In this document: positions 56,051 to 64,000 of the stretch, piece by piece
Position numbering within the stretch: the stretch's first letter is position 1
Layout of the letters: every line of letters starts with the position of its first letter
Assembly: GCA_034359265.1 (NCBI GenBank)
Contig: CP136893.1
Span: 16,807,001 to 16,871,000, forward strand
Reading direction: 5' to 3'
Length of the DNA stretch: 64,000 bases
Origin: Canna indica
Taxonomy: Eukaryota > Streptophyta > Magnoliopsida > Zingiberales > Cannaceae
Translations under genes and position numbers: made by a program
The notes under the pieces: generated by a model
Seen by the model: the letters and a program-made list of their open reading frames with translations, nothing else
Told to the model about the DNA's origin: nothing
Database searches by the model: none

Positions 56051-56569
56051 CGAGCTGATACTCAAGTCAGACCAGACGCTACTTAGTCCGGGAGCTTCAC
56101 CCGGCCATACAAGGATACTTGCGTTCTCATTTATTACAAGAGATTAGTCAACTATGAACTCAACATCTCCGGAATTAGTCTCAACCCATTCTGAGCAAAT
56201 CCCTACGAGATCCTGGGAGGTATTATCGCCAAACATTCCTTATCTTATACTATATACATAAATGACGCACATAGGTACATCTAGATTCCAATTTGCTATA
56301 CCAACATATATAATTTGTTCTTACTTAAGCGTCAAAATGTCTTTTGTTGGTCCCCCCGTCGGAGTTGCACCGACCAGGAGACGTGTAGGACCATATCACC
56401 TCGACTTTAGGCAAAAATATTTGATACCCACCGTGGGACTGAGTAAATCTTACATGCCCCATCATGGTTGGTACCTGGAGTCAAGCGAACGCTATCACAC
56501 ATAGGCAACACCCTAGCAACAGTGTTCCCCCATTACCTGGAGAACGATGCTAATATGGTGAGGAGTGAC
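56051..56569 (+). pseudogene. Gypsy relic, LTR end and leader (left part)
   Basis: The stretch ending around 56450 contains TTTGATACCCACCGTGGGAC, resembling the junction of LTR, primer site and leader in a group of plant gypsy elements. No open frame is intact. The relic is split by the hAT insertion at 56570 and continues at 59882. Confidence 0.5.
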
Positions 56570-59500
56570 TAGGGCTGGCAATGGATCGGATACGGTGCGG
56601 ATAGTGCATTATCCGCATCCGCACCCCATATCCGCACATTCGTATCCGCCACGGATATGAATATGAATATCCATATCCGCACCGCTTCAAATACGGATAT
56701 TCGCACCGCATCCATATCCGCATTCGTATTTAAAAAATATATTAAAATAATGTATTTAATTTAAAAATCAATAAATATCCTATTTATTGATCCTAAATAA
56801 GTATATAATATACTTTAAACTACTCAACCACAATTTATAATTTAACAACCATCAACCATAATATATACATTAAATCAAATTGAAACGAACAACATTAAGA
56901 TACATAAATCATCTAAATAGCAATCTGAAACTAGCTACAACATATTATAATCTGAATAATTACTAGCATCTAAATAGCTACAACATAAACCACCATCAAT
57001 TTATAATTTGAACAAACCATAAGTCCATAATACTTGAAATCATCTGAGAAATCTAAAATTAGCTGCAACATAAATCAATTTAAAACAAGCTAGGTTAAAT
57101 CAATCGTAATTTGAAATAAGTTAACATCAAATCAACAACCATAATTTGAGTAGCCGTAAATCCCATAATATATAGCACATTAAAATGCTCTTTCAAAGTT
57201 CTCACACCATGTTGTCTTCATTGTTCTTCAATCCTACAAATTAGAAACAAAATCCAAATATATAAGACATATTAAAAATGATACAATTCAACAAAAATTA
57301 TGTATGCTACAGGATTCATTCATCCCTACACTGTCATCCTCTTCTATTTCTTCAAACACTTTGACAACATTTGAAGTAGAACTTATAAGAAAATAAATAA
57401 ATGATATAAATGAACTAATCATAAAATGAATTAACCATAGTTCAGTCAATTACAATAGTCAATTAACCATAGCACATTAATAAGAATCATCAAAAACACA
57501 CCCAAAATACTAAAAGCTAAGTATATTATTCAATTTCTTTTAAGACAGTAGCAAGACATTTCATTGTCATTACTAAGTTTTTAGATAATCTCTAACCAGT
57601 TTCCCCATACCTTAGATTAATGAATACCATATGGTTTCTGAATGAACATATGAGTTTCTAGTGTTACATTTACCTAACAAAGTTGAAATGCAAAATTGAG
57701 ACATACAACATTTTTGGATAAACATGTAATATATCTTTCCAGAAGCATGCTGCATAAGTTTATATCATTGCATCAGTTGGTTAAAAATGAAACTTGTGAT
57801 GTTTAAAACCATTTCCACCAACTAGACAATAAGTGATCCATAATAATTCTAGTGGCATTATTTATTTGATTATTAGCATATTATATGTTTAGATAAGAAT
57901 TAAGATGATGAAACTTTTTGCAGCCTCCCCCATGACATTTAATAATTAACATATATAAATAGCAAATTGTTTCTTACTGCAGAAACTAGCTTGCTTTTTC
58001 ATAAAATTGTAAGTTGAAGAGTAGCATTATGCTATCAGTTCATTGACCATGTTCCTATGTTTATTGTCAATTGATGATGGATCATTGCCAAAGTCAGCTG
58101 GTCACCAATTGATGTTAGCGAACTAGCGGCTGATGATTGCCTAGCATCATTGAGGATCAGAAGTCATTTCTTGTCCCTTGACAGATGATTTATCATCAAT
58201 TTTTCGTTGGTTAGCTAGCAGTCTAACTAGTCATAGAAAATGTCTTAATCCACTAGTTGCAAATGATTTATGGGATTTTATGGATATGAAAGTAATAAAG
58301 TACTGATTATACAGTTGAAAAGAATACAACGAAATTAATAGAACACTAACTTATATCCCTATTAATGCTAAAAGACAACTTTGTGTACTAATTCTGCATG
58401 CATTTAGAAAATTATCAGTATTTACTTCAGTTTTTCCTGCTTAAGAACTATACTGATTTCTAAACTCTAGAATGACTAGAAAAAAGTTTCTTGCAATCAA
58501 ATGATTGAAAGCATTAAATGAACTAATCATAAAATGAATTAAAAGAACAAATAAACTAACTATATATACCTTCTTCTTTAAACATACTTAATAACCAATT
58601 TTGAGTACAAGTTAATGCTTCCACGGTTTCTGGATGAAGGCTACTACGTTGTGGGCTCACCAATCGTCCACCGGTACTTAGAGCTCGAATTTGAATCTAA
58701 TAAAATCATTCAGATATTACTTGAATTGATTTAAGATTAAATCAAGACTAATTTCAGTCATCTATAGATTAAACAAACATAAATGTCTACAAGTGCTGAA
58801 AAATCAGAATTAGGGCTGAAGAATCAGAATATAGATTAATCAAGACTTAAAAATAAATGTCTACAAGTGCTGAAGAATAAATTAATTGTAACACTGATGA
58901 ATTAGAATAAATGTCTACACTGATGAATCATATATAGATTAATCAAGACTAATTATTGTAACACTGATGAATCGAGACTAATAAATGTCACCTGCGGCTG
59001 CTAGACTGTGTGCAGACTGCACAGAAGCGAGAAGCTGGCGTGTGCTGCGGGCGACCGACTGCGTGTAGAGAAGAGAGGCGGGCTGTGTGAAGAGAAGGGG
59101 GATTAGGAGAAGAGAGACACTGGTGCTGTGTGCAGAGAAGAGAAGAGAGAGATTAGGAGAAGAGTGACGCGCTCATCGCCAGCCATCGGGATTGGCTGAC
59201 GAACTCTTGCTGCGGCTGCCGGCTGCGTGCAGAGAAGGGAGACGCCGAGTCGCCGAGTCGCCGAGTCGCCGAGTGATGCACTGATGCGGCTGCCGATCGC
59301 CGACTACTCGTGTCTTCGTGAGGAAAGGGCGGGCGAATGGGCGACGCCAAGTCGCCGAGTGATGCGCTGATGCGGCTGCCGATTGCCGAGACGCCGACTG
59401 CTCTTGTCTTCGTGAGGAAAGGGGCGGGCGAATGGGCGACACCAAGTCGCCGAGTGATGCGCTGATGCGGCTGCCGATCGCCGAGACGCCGACTGCTAGT

Positions 59501-59881
59501 GTCTTCGTGAGGAAAGGGGCGGGCGAATGGGCGAAGCGAATAGATTTAGCCATTTAGGGCAAGAAAAGGCGGGCCAGCGAAATGTTAGAATTTTAGAGGT
59601 AATAATGTAATATATTATATATATTTGATATAAAATTACAATATCGTCCTTGGCCCCTTACATATGTATATTATATATATATGGGTAAAATTGTAATTAA
59701 AATGTGGCGGATAGGCGGTGCGGATACGGTGTGGATATGGTGCGGATACACAGACAAATCCGTATCCGCACCATATCCACGCGGATATAAAATTTCCAGA
59801 TCCGTATTTGTATCCATATTCGTTTTTACTTGCGGATACAGATTGGATACAGTACGGATGCGGATAAAATTGACATCCCTA
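56570..59881. mobile_element. hAT-type element with GCGGATA words, 3.3 kb
   Basis: The left end TAGGGCTGGCAA and right end TTGACATCCCTA are inverted repeats. GGAGTGAC is duplicated exactly at 56562-56569 and 59882-59889, so insertion is hAT-type. The outer 160-190 bp at each side are arrays of CGGATA / TATCCG words. The interior is AT-rich and shows no transposase, so it is non-autonomous. The right interior (59000-59550) is GC-rich with a 95-bp tandem repeat and an open - strand frame (59553-59173) of unknown meaning. Confidence 0.9.
59250..59535. repeat. 95-bp tandem repeat, three units, in the 3.3-kb hAT
   Basis: The phrase CGCCAAGTCGCCGAGTGATG or its variant recurs at 95-bp spacing, with GTCTTCGTGAGGAAAGG and GGCGGGCGAATGGGCGA at fixed offsets. 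The first unit is slightly shorter. It is GC-rich in an otherwise AT-rich element. Confidence 0.88.
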
Positions 59882-59889
59882 GGAGTGAC

Positions 59890-60412
59890 GCTCTAGTACC
59901 CACCAACCTTTCACCAAAAGAGTTTCAGCATCTGATCAGCGACCTTCAGGCGGAGAAACAATAGTTAGCAACCTAAGCCAAGGCGCTGAGACAGTCCCGG
60001 TAACAACACCCGAACGAGCACGAGCGCTACCGCTCAAAATGCGATAAAGACAGCTACCCGGAGAGAACTGGGAGGCCAAGCTCTGCCTTTCGATATGAGG
60101 TCTCCCATACACACCATCGGAGAGAAGAGGAACAAACTAGAGTCACAAAGACCGTTCCTCCCCCCGCCGTCGACTTGGGACCCTCTTTCGATCATATAAT
60201 GGCAATTTGTCTCCCAACAACTTCAAGCTACTGACCACACTCTAGCCTTACGATGGCATGGGTGATCCGACCACTCTCCTGACGATGTTTAGGTTGATGA
60301 TGCTCCTCAACGACACAATCGACTCTATCATCTACTGAGCCTTTCCAATTCTAGAAAAGGCCGCGCTACTATGGTTTTCTACCCTCCCGCCAGGGTCTGT
60401 ACACACCTTTCA
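59890..60412 (+). pseudogene. Gypsy gag relic (right part)
   Basis: Translation near 60245-60412 gives YDGMGDPTTLLTMFRLMMLL and then AFPILEKAALLWFSTLPPGS with an intervening stop. This is the pattern of plant Ty3/gypsy Gag proteins. It is cut at 60413 by an inverted CACTA fragment. Confidence 0.75.
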
Positions 60413-61985
60413 CACTACTAGAAAAATGGGCATCAGCAACGGCTGATGCCGTTGCTGAAGGGCATCAGCAACGGCCCAGCCGTTGCAATAGAGCCGTGAT
60501 AAAAACTCGCGTTGCTGATAACTTAGCGACGGTGCAGCAACGGCCGCTCGGGCCGTCGCTCAAAACATTATCAGCAACGGCCGCTCGGGCCGTCGCTAAA
60601 AATATTATCAGCAACGGTTTTGCCACAGACCCGGAGCCGTTGCTGATAACATTAATAGCAATGGCCGCTGAGTCCGTAGCAACGCCGTTAGTGAAATCCC
60701 GTCGCTAAGCCGTTGTTGTAGGTCATCAGCAACGACTTTCGATACACTTTTAGCAACGGCTTTCCCACGGACGACCGTGGGAAAGCCGTTGCTGATGATG
60801 TGTACCTGGTAACAGAAAAATTTCAAATTTCAAATTTCCATTGATACATTGATACATTATCTGATACATAACTCACACACCCATACCCTCATACACACAT
60901 TCATTCACACATCACAAACACACCAAGATATACATCAAAATAATTATATTTATATTGATAATTATCCACGATAGTATAAAAACAATTCAAATGCAAAATT
61001 GAAGTATCAATATCCAAACAAAATAAGTTAAACAAGTTCAATATCTCAGTAACAAGTTCAATATCCAAACAAAAAATCTCACGATCACGATGGAGGATGG
61101 TCTGGATCATATGGCGGGGCCTGGAGTGCTTGAGTGTACACCGGCGTGGACTGACTCGAGGACGATGGATTAGATGATGCCGAAGAGATGCCTGCTTCGG
61201 GATGACCTGACATGTTGCGTAGCATAGATTGTATATCCGCCATCATCTGACTCTGGCGCTCCATCATCTCAGTCTGACGCGCGACCGTCTCCTCTAGTGT
61301 CCTTATCCTATTACTATGATCATAACTGGATCTGGAGGTGGACGGTCGCTCACCAGCGACTGGAGGGGTCGGTGCCCCAAGTGGCCCTAGTACGTCTCGC
61401 GCATGACCACTATCTGCGAAGCCATATACGCGGCCATGGTCCCAGCCACCTGCGGCCTCGACCCACGATGCTGCGTCAAAGTCCTCGGGGGTACCCCCGC
61501 GCTGCACCACCGTTTGGTTGTAGGTCTCCTACTCGAGTTTGATTTTTTGTTTAATATTTATCATAAAACTTAAATTATAAATATATAATGAATAATTTAA
61601 ACAAATATATAATTACCACAATGTATGCAGCGCGGTTGTCGATGTACTCCCCCGTCCCATGTGCTCGACGGTGAGTCCGCTCAAACACCGCCATCGGGGA
61701 GGGTCGCTGGACAGTCCCGTCATCCGACACCGTCGTCTACATTTACAAAACAAATACATTAATTAGTACACATAGTAACAAATAAAATATATAATTAAAA
61801 GATATACTTACCATACGGTTCGCGTGCACTGCAAATGCAACAGAGCCGCCGGTGTGACGCGCTGCTCCCTCCGACATGTGATTTTTAGCCGCATTCCGAG
61901 AAACCTCCTACCATCGATCCGTCGACCATATTCCCACGAGCTGGTCCATATATCCGGAGTAATCCAACCGGGGCTGTATCCCCGA
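60413..61985 (-). mobile_element. Inverted CACTA fragment (right end to exon 3 of the second gene)
   Basis: It starts CACTACTAGAAAAATGGGCA, the inverse of the right end of the 27387-34285 element. Subterminal CAGCAACGGC palindromes and the last exons of the TnpA-like gene follow on the - strand. Homology to 27387-34285 stops near 61953, where this copy reads on into related but different sequence, so it belongs to a sister subfamily. It is interrupted at 61986 by another CACTA left end (flank CGA). The rest may lie beyond the window. Confidence 0.85.
61085..61985 (-). CDS. TnpA-like CACTA protein, last three exons (interrupted)
   Basis: Exons on the - strand are up to 61985-61812 (partial), 61736-61617 and 61528-61085, with the same splice positions as the gene at 32422-33861. 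The last exon reads MVQRGGTPEDFDAASWVEAA onward and ends DPDHPPS. It keeps the sense codon at the position where the other copy has a TAG. The coiled segment TLEETVARQTEMMERQSQM and a Ser-rich tail follow. The upstream part of exon 3 differs (SGIQPRLDYSGYMDQ against the ARYTWAEDQ type), showing divergence of the DNA-proximal core. The gene is separated from its 5' exons by the CACTA insertion at 61986. Confidence 0.7.
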
Positions 61986-62004
61986 CACTACTAGAAACTT
62001 GGTC

Positions 62005-62290
62005 TTCAGCAACGACTATCAGCAACGGCCGCTCCAGCCGTTGCTATTTGCAACGGCATTCTTACGGTCGCTCGAGCCGTTGCAGATATGTTGTATCTGC
62101 AACGGTTTTCTAACGGACACGCGAGCCGTTGCTGATGATGTTAATTATCAGCAACGGCTTTCTAACGGACAAGTGAGCCGTTGCAGATGATAACTTATTA
62201 GCAACGGCTTGCTAACGGACAAGTGAGCCATTGCTGATGATAACTTATCAGCAACGGCTTTCTAACGGGCGAGTGAGCCATTGCTGATAA
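62005..62290. repeat. Left subterminal array of the second CACTA
   Basis: Five palindromic units (AGCAACGGC ... GAGCCGTTGCTGA) match those at 27405-27690 with small changes in the cores. Confidence 0.88.
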
Positions 62291-62724
62291 GTTTATATAG
62301 GTCGCAGATCGCGCTCGCCCCCCTTCTTCCTCCCGCTGCTGCCGCCGCCGCCTCCTCTCCTTCCTCTCGCCGCCGCTGCCGATGATGCCGACGACGCCTC
62401 CCGCTGCTGCCGACACTGTCAGGTATGTGCCCTTCGGCTGCCGTCTCTTCCCATTGCGGCTGGTAGAAAATCCGACTGAAACCCTAAAAATAGGGTTTCG
62501 GCCGGCGGCGGTCGGCCGATGGCCGCCGCCGGACCTTGTACATTGGCCGGACAGTGTGTCCGGCCAGTGTACGCCGGCGCCGGAGTCCACCTAACTCCGG
62601 CGCCGGAATTTGTAGTTTAATAATATTTTATTATTGTTTTGTAATTGTTAATTAATTGTTAATTAATTATTTAGATTAATTATTTAGATTAATTAGAATA
62701 ATTTTTAGGGTTTAGATTAATTTC

Positions 62725-62845
62725 GGAATTATCCACTTCGGACGCGCGCCGGAATCGTTCAATTCGGACTCGCGCCGGAATCGTCCACTCGGACGCGCGC
62801 CGGAATCGTCCACTTCGGACGCGCGCCGAAATCGTCCAATATGGA
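62725..62845. repeat. 26-bp tandem repeat of the second CACTA (short array)
   Basis: About five units of the TTCGGACGCGCGCCGGAATC type; about half the length of the array in the first copy. Confidence 0.88.
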
Positions 62846-63046
62846 CTCGAACTGTCTCGAAACATTTAGAAAATAATCATCCATCCGATGAGTTGATATG
62901 TTTCACGTACGCATCGACGAGTCGGATATGATTTAGCAAAACCTTAGATCCGTTCGGGGATTGTATGTTCGTGTAAAAGAAATAGATGATCTTTTATACG
63001 ACGTACAATTCTTGAATTGTCCCTGATTGGACAATTTGGGAATATA

Positions 63047-63236
63047 GTTATTTGTACTGCACTTACATTTTTATTTTAACTGTTAACTAATTATTCTAAA
63101 TTTCGGCAACATCTCTCTTGTTCTCCGATATGCGCCCAGATGATATGCGTATTCGGAGAACTGTAGGGAGATGCTGCCGAAATTTAGAATAATTAGTTAA
63201 CAGTTAAAATAAAAACGTAAGTGCAGTACGAATAAC
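63047..63236. repeat. 190-bp inverted repeat of the second CACTA
   Basis: The left arm starts GTTATTTGTACTGCACTTAC and the right arm ends GTGCAGTACGAATAAC. The loop is GCCCAGATGATAT. The stem matches 28604-28793; differences between copies mostly keep pairing (for example the TTTCGGCA / TGCCGAAA step is fully paired here and wobble-paired in the first copy). Confidence 0.95.
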
Positions 63237-63310
63237 ATAAATTCCGAATGGAATAGGACAATCTCACCTAAAGACATTAACCAAAGAAATTGTCATTGAT
63301 TGACAGAATC

Positions 63311-64000
63311 ATGTCGGCTGATCGAAGTTGGATGTACCGACGTCTTGATCGTGGAGCTTTAACGAATGAGTTTCGATTAGGCATAACGTACTTCCTAAAT
63401 TTCGCCTATTCGAATTGGAATTTCGTTAGCATGGGTGATCAAATCCGATGTCCGTGCCGCATTTGTTCAAATGGACGATTTTTGGATCGGGAGACTGTCA
63501 CTCTGCATCTATATACCAAAGGATTTGCACCAAGATATTTTCTATGGACTTGTCACGGGGAGTCACGCGAAGTCGGGACGTGCAATCCTGTCGTTCAGAC
63601 ATATGGTGAATCTTCCTCTGCTGGTGCTTCTTCATCCAGTCAATGTAATCCCTATAGAACTATGATACTTGATAGTCTTGGGGGTCAATTCCACCTGAAT
63701 GATAATGTTGATCGGCCAGTTCTTCAGACATCAGTCCCACCAGATACTACAGCGGTTGATATCACAGAAGTAGGGGCTGCGGTAGAGATTGAATTACCGA
63801 ATAAAGAAGCTGCAGAATTTTACGAGATGTTGAAAGCTGCCGATGAACCTTTGTATGAGAATTGTCCTAAATACACTAGGTTTTCAGCAATGACACAGCT
63901 CTTAAACATCAAGGCCGATTCTAATATCAGCGGAGTTGCGTATGATCGGATTGCTGGATTGATTAATGGAATGCTGCCTACTGATAACAAGTTTGAGCCA
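63311..64000 (+). CDS. TNP2-like CACTA transposase, N-terminal part, open to window edge
   Basis: The ATG at 63311 gives MSADRSWMYRRLDRGALTN, identical to the first copy. The frame stays open for 230 codons to the last base. The transposase-associated domain has the same IRCPCRICSNGRF cysteine pattern. Compared with the first copy there are in-frame deletions of 3 and 9 bp (near 63580 and 63647) and few substitutions. Unlike 28868-32307, no lesion is visible so far; the equivalent of the first frameshift (near 29660) lies beyond the window. Whether the gene is intact cannot be judged here. Confidence 0.88.
   Translation, partial: MSADRSWMYRRLDRGALTNEFRLGITYFLNFAYSNWNFVSMGDQIRCPCRICSNGRFLDRETVTLHLYTKGFAPRYFLWTCHGESREVGTCNPVVQTYGESSSAGASSSSQCNPYRTMILDSLGGQFHLNDNVDRPVLQTSVPPDTTAVDITEVGAAVEIELPNKEAAEFYEMLKAADEPLYENCPKYTRFSAMTQLLNIKADSNISGVAYDRIAGLINGMLPTDNKFEP

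Larger units (their letters stand above)
61986..64000 (+). mobile_element. Second CACTA element, left part (runs off the window)
   Basis: It begins CACTACTAGAAACTTGGTCT and matches 27387-29600 almost base for base: subterminal palindromes (62005-62290), TATA box, GC-rich leader, shortened 26-bp array (62725-62845), inverted repeat (63047-63236) and TNP2 start (63311). The right end is outside the window. It is inserted into the inverted CACTA fragment at 60413-61985. Confidence 0.9.

Noticed and set aside
1..64000. tRNA, rRNA or snoRNA genes
   Set aside because: I looked for tRNA-like A and B boxes and rRNA blocks and saw none convincing; the only tRNA-related sequence is the retrotransposon primer site at 54229-54240.

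Overview
This is a stretch of nuclear DNA from a flowering plant. It holds spliced genes with GT-AG introns, a plastid-type ATP sulfurylase, a plant EF-hand protein, and many plant transposons of the hAT, CACTA, PIF/Harbinger, Mutator-like, LINE and Ty3/gypsy chromovirus types. The first exons of both complete host genes are very GC-rich and later exons are AT-rich. That 5'-to-3' gradient is common in monocots, but I cannot name a species.

Host genes are three islands in transposon debris. (1) On the + strand, the last three exons of an unrecognised coiled-coil protein (14569-22734) are spread over 8 kb; its 5' part lies upstream or in a region lost among transposons. (2) Tail to tail with it, on the - strand, is a complete five-exon gene for a 395-residue EF-hand protein (25733 to 23129). 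(3) On the - strand is a complete five-exon ATP sulfurylase gene (48317 to 36587, 503 residues). Its 7.6-kb first intron and 2.5-kb third intron are filled with LINE and MITE insertions.

Region by region. 1-4226: a decayed hAT element with a - strand transposase. 4227-13830: a decayed chromovirus (gag, protease, RT, RNase H, integrase, chromodomain) split by a 424-bp hAT-type MITE, itself split by a 4.0-kb hAT whose 1020-codon transposase is broken by one visible 10-bp deletion. 15043-20170: a small hAT MITE and a second, heavily mutated copy of the 4-kb hAT, both in one intron of the coiled-coil gene. 26474-35104: hAT ends and a LINE fragment around a full-length 6.9-kb CACTA element (27387-34285, 3-bp duplication GTA) carrying TNP2-like and TnpA-like genes, both broken. 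42866-53160: MITEs and LINE fragments around and beyond the ATP sulfurylase gene. 53161-54240: a gypsy LTR with a tRNA-Met-type primer site. 55966-60412: a gypsy leader/gag relic split by a 3.3-kb hAT. 60413-64000: an inverted CACTA fragment interrupted by a second CACTA whose TNP2 gene is open to the window edge.

Most notable: both CACTA copies carry, just upstream of the TNP2 start codon, a 190-bp near-perfect inverted repeat able to form a long RNA hairpin. Several hAT-type elements share a TAGGG-type terminus but have ends built from different element-specific short words. One hAT sits inside a related MITE, flanked by an exact 8-bp duplication that matches the MITE's own repeat word.
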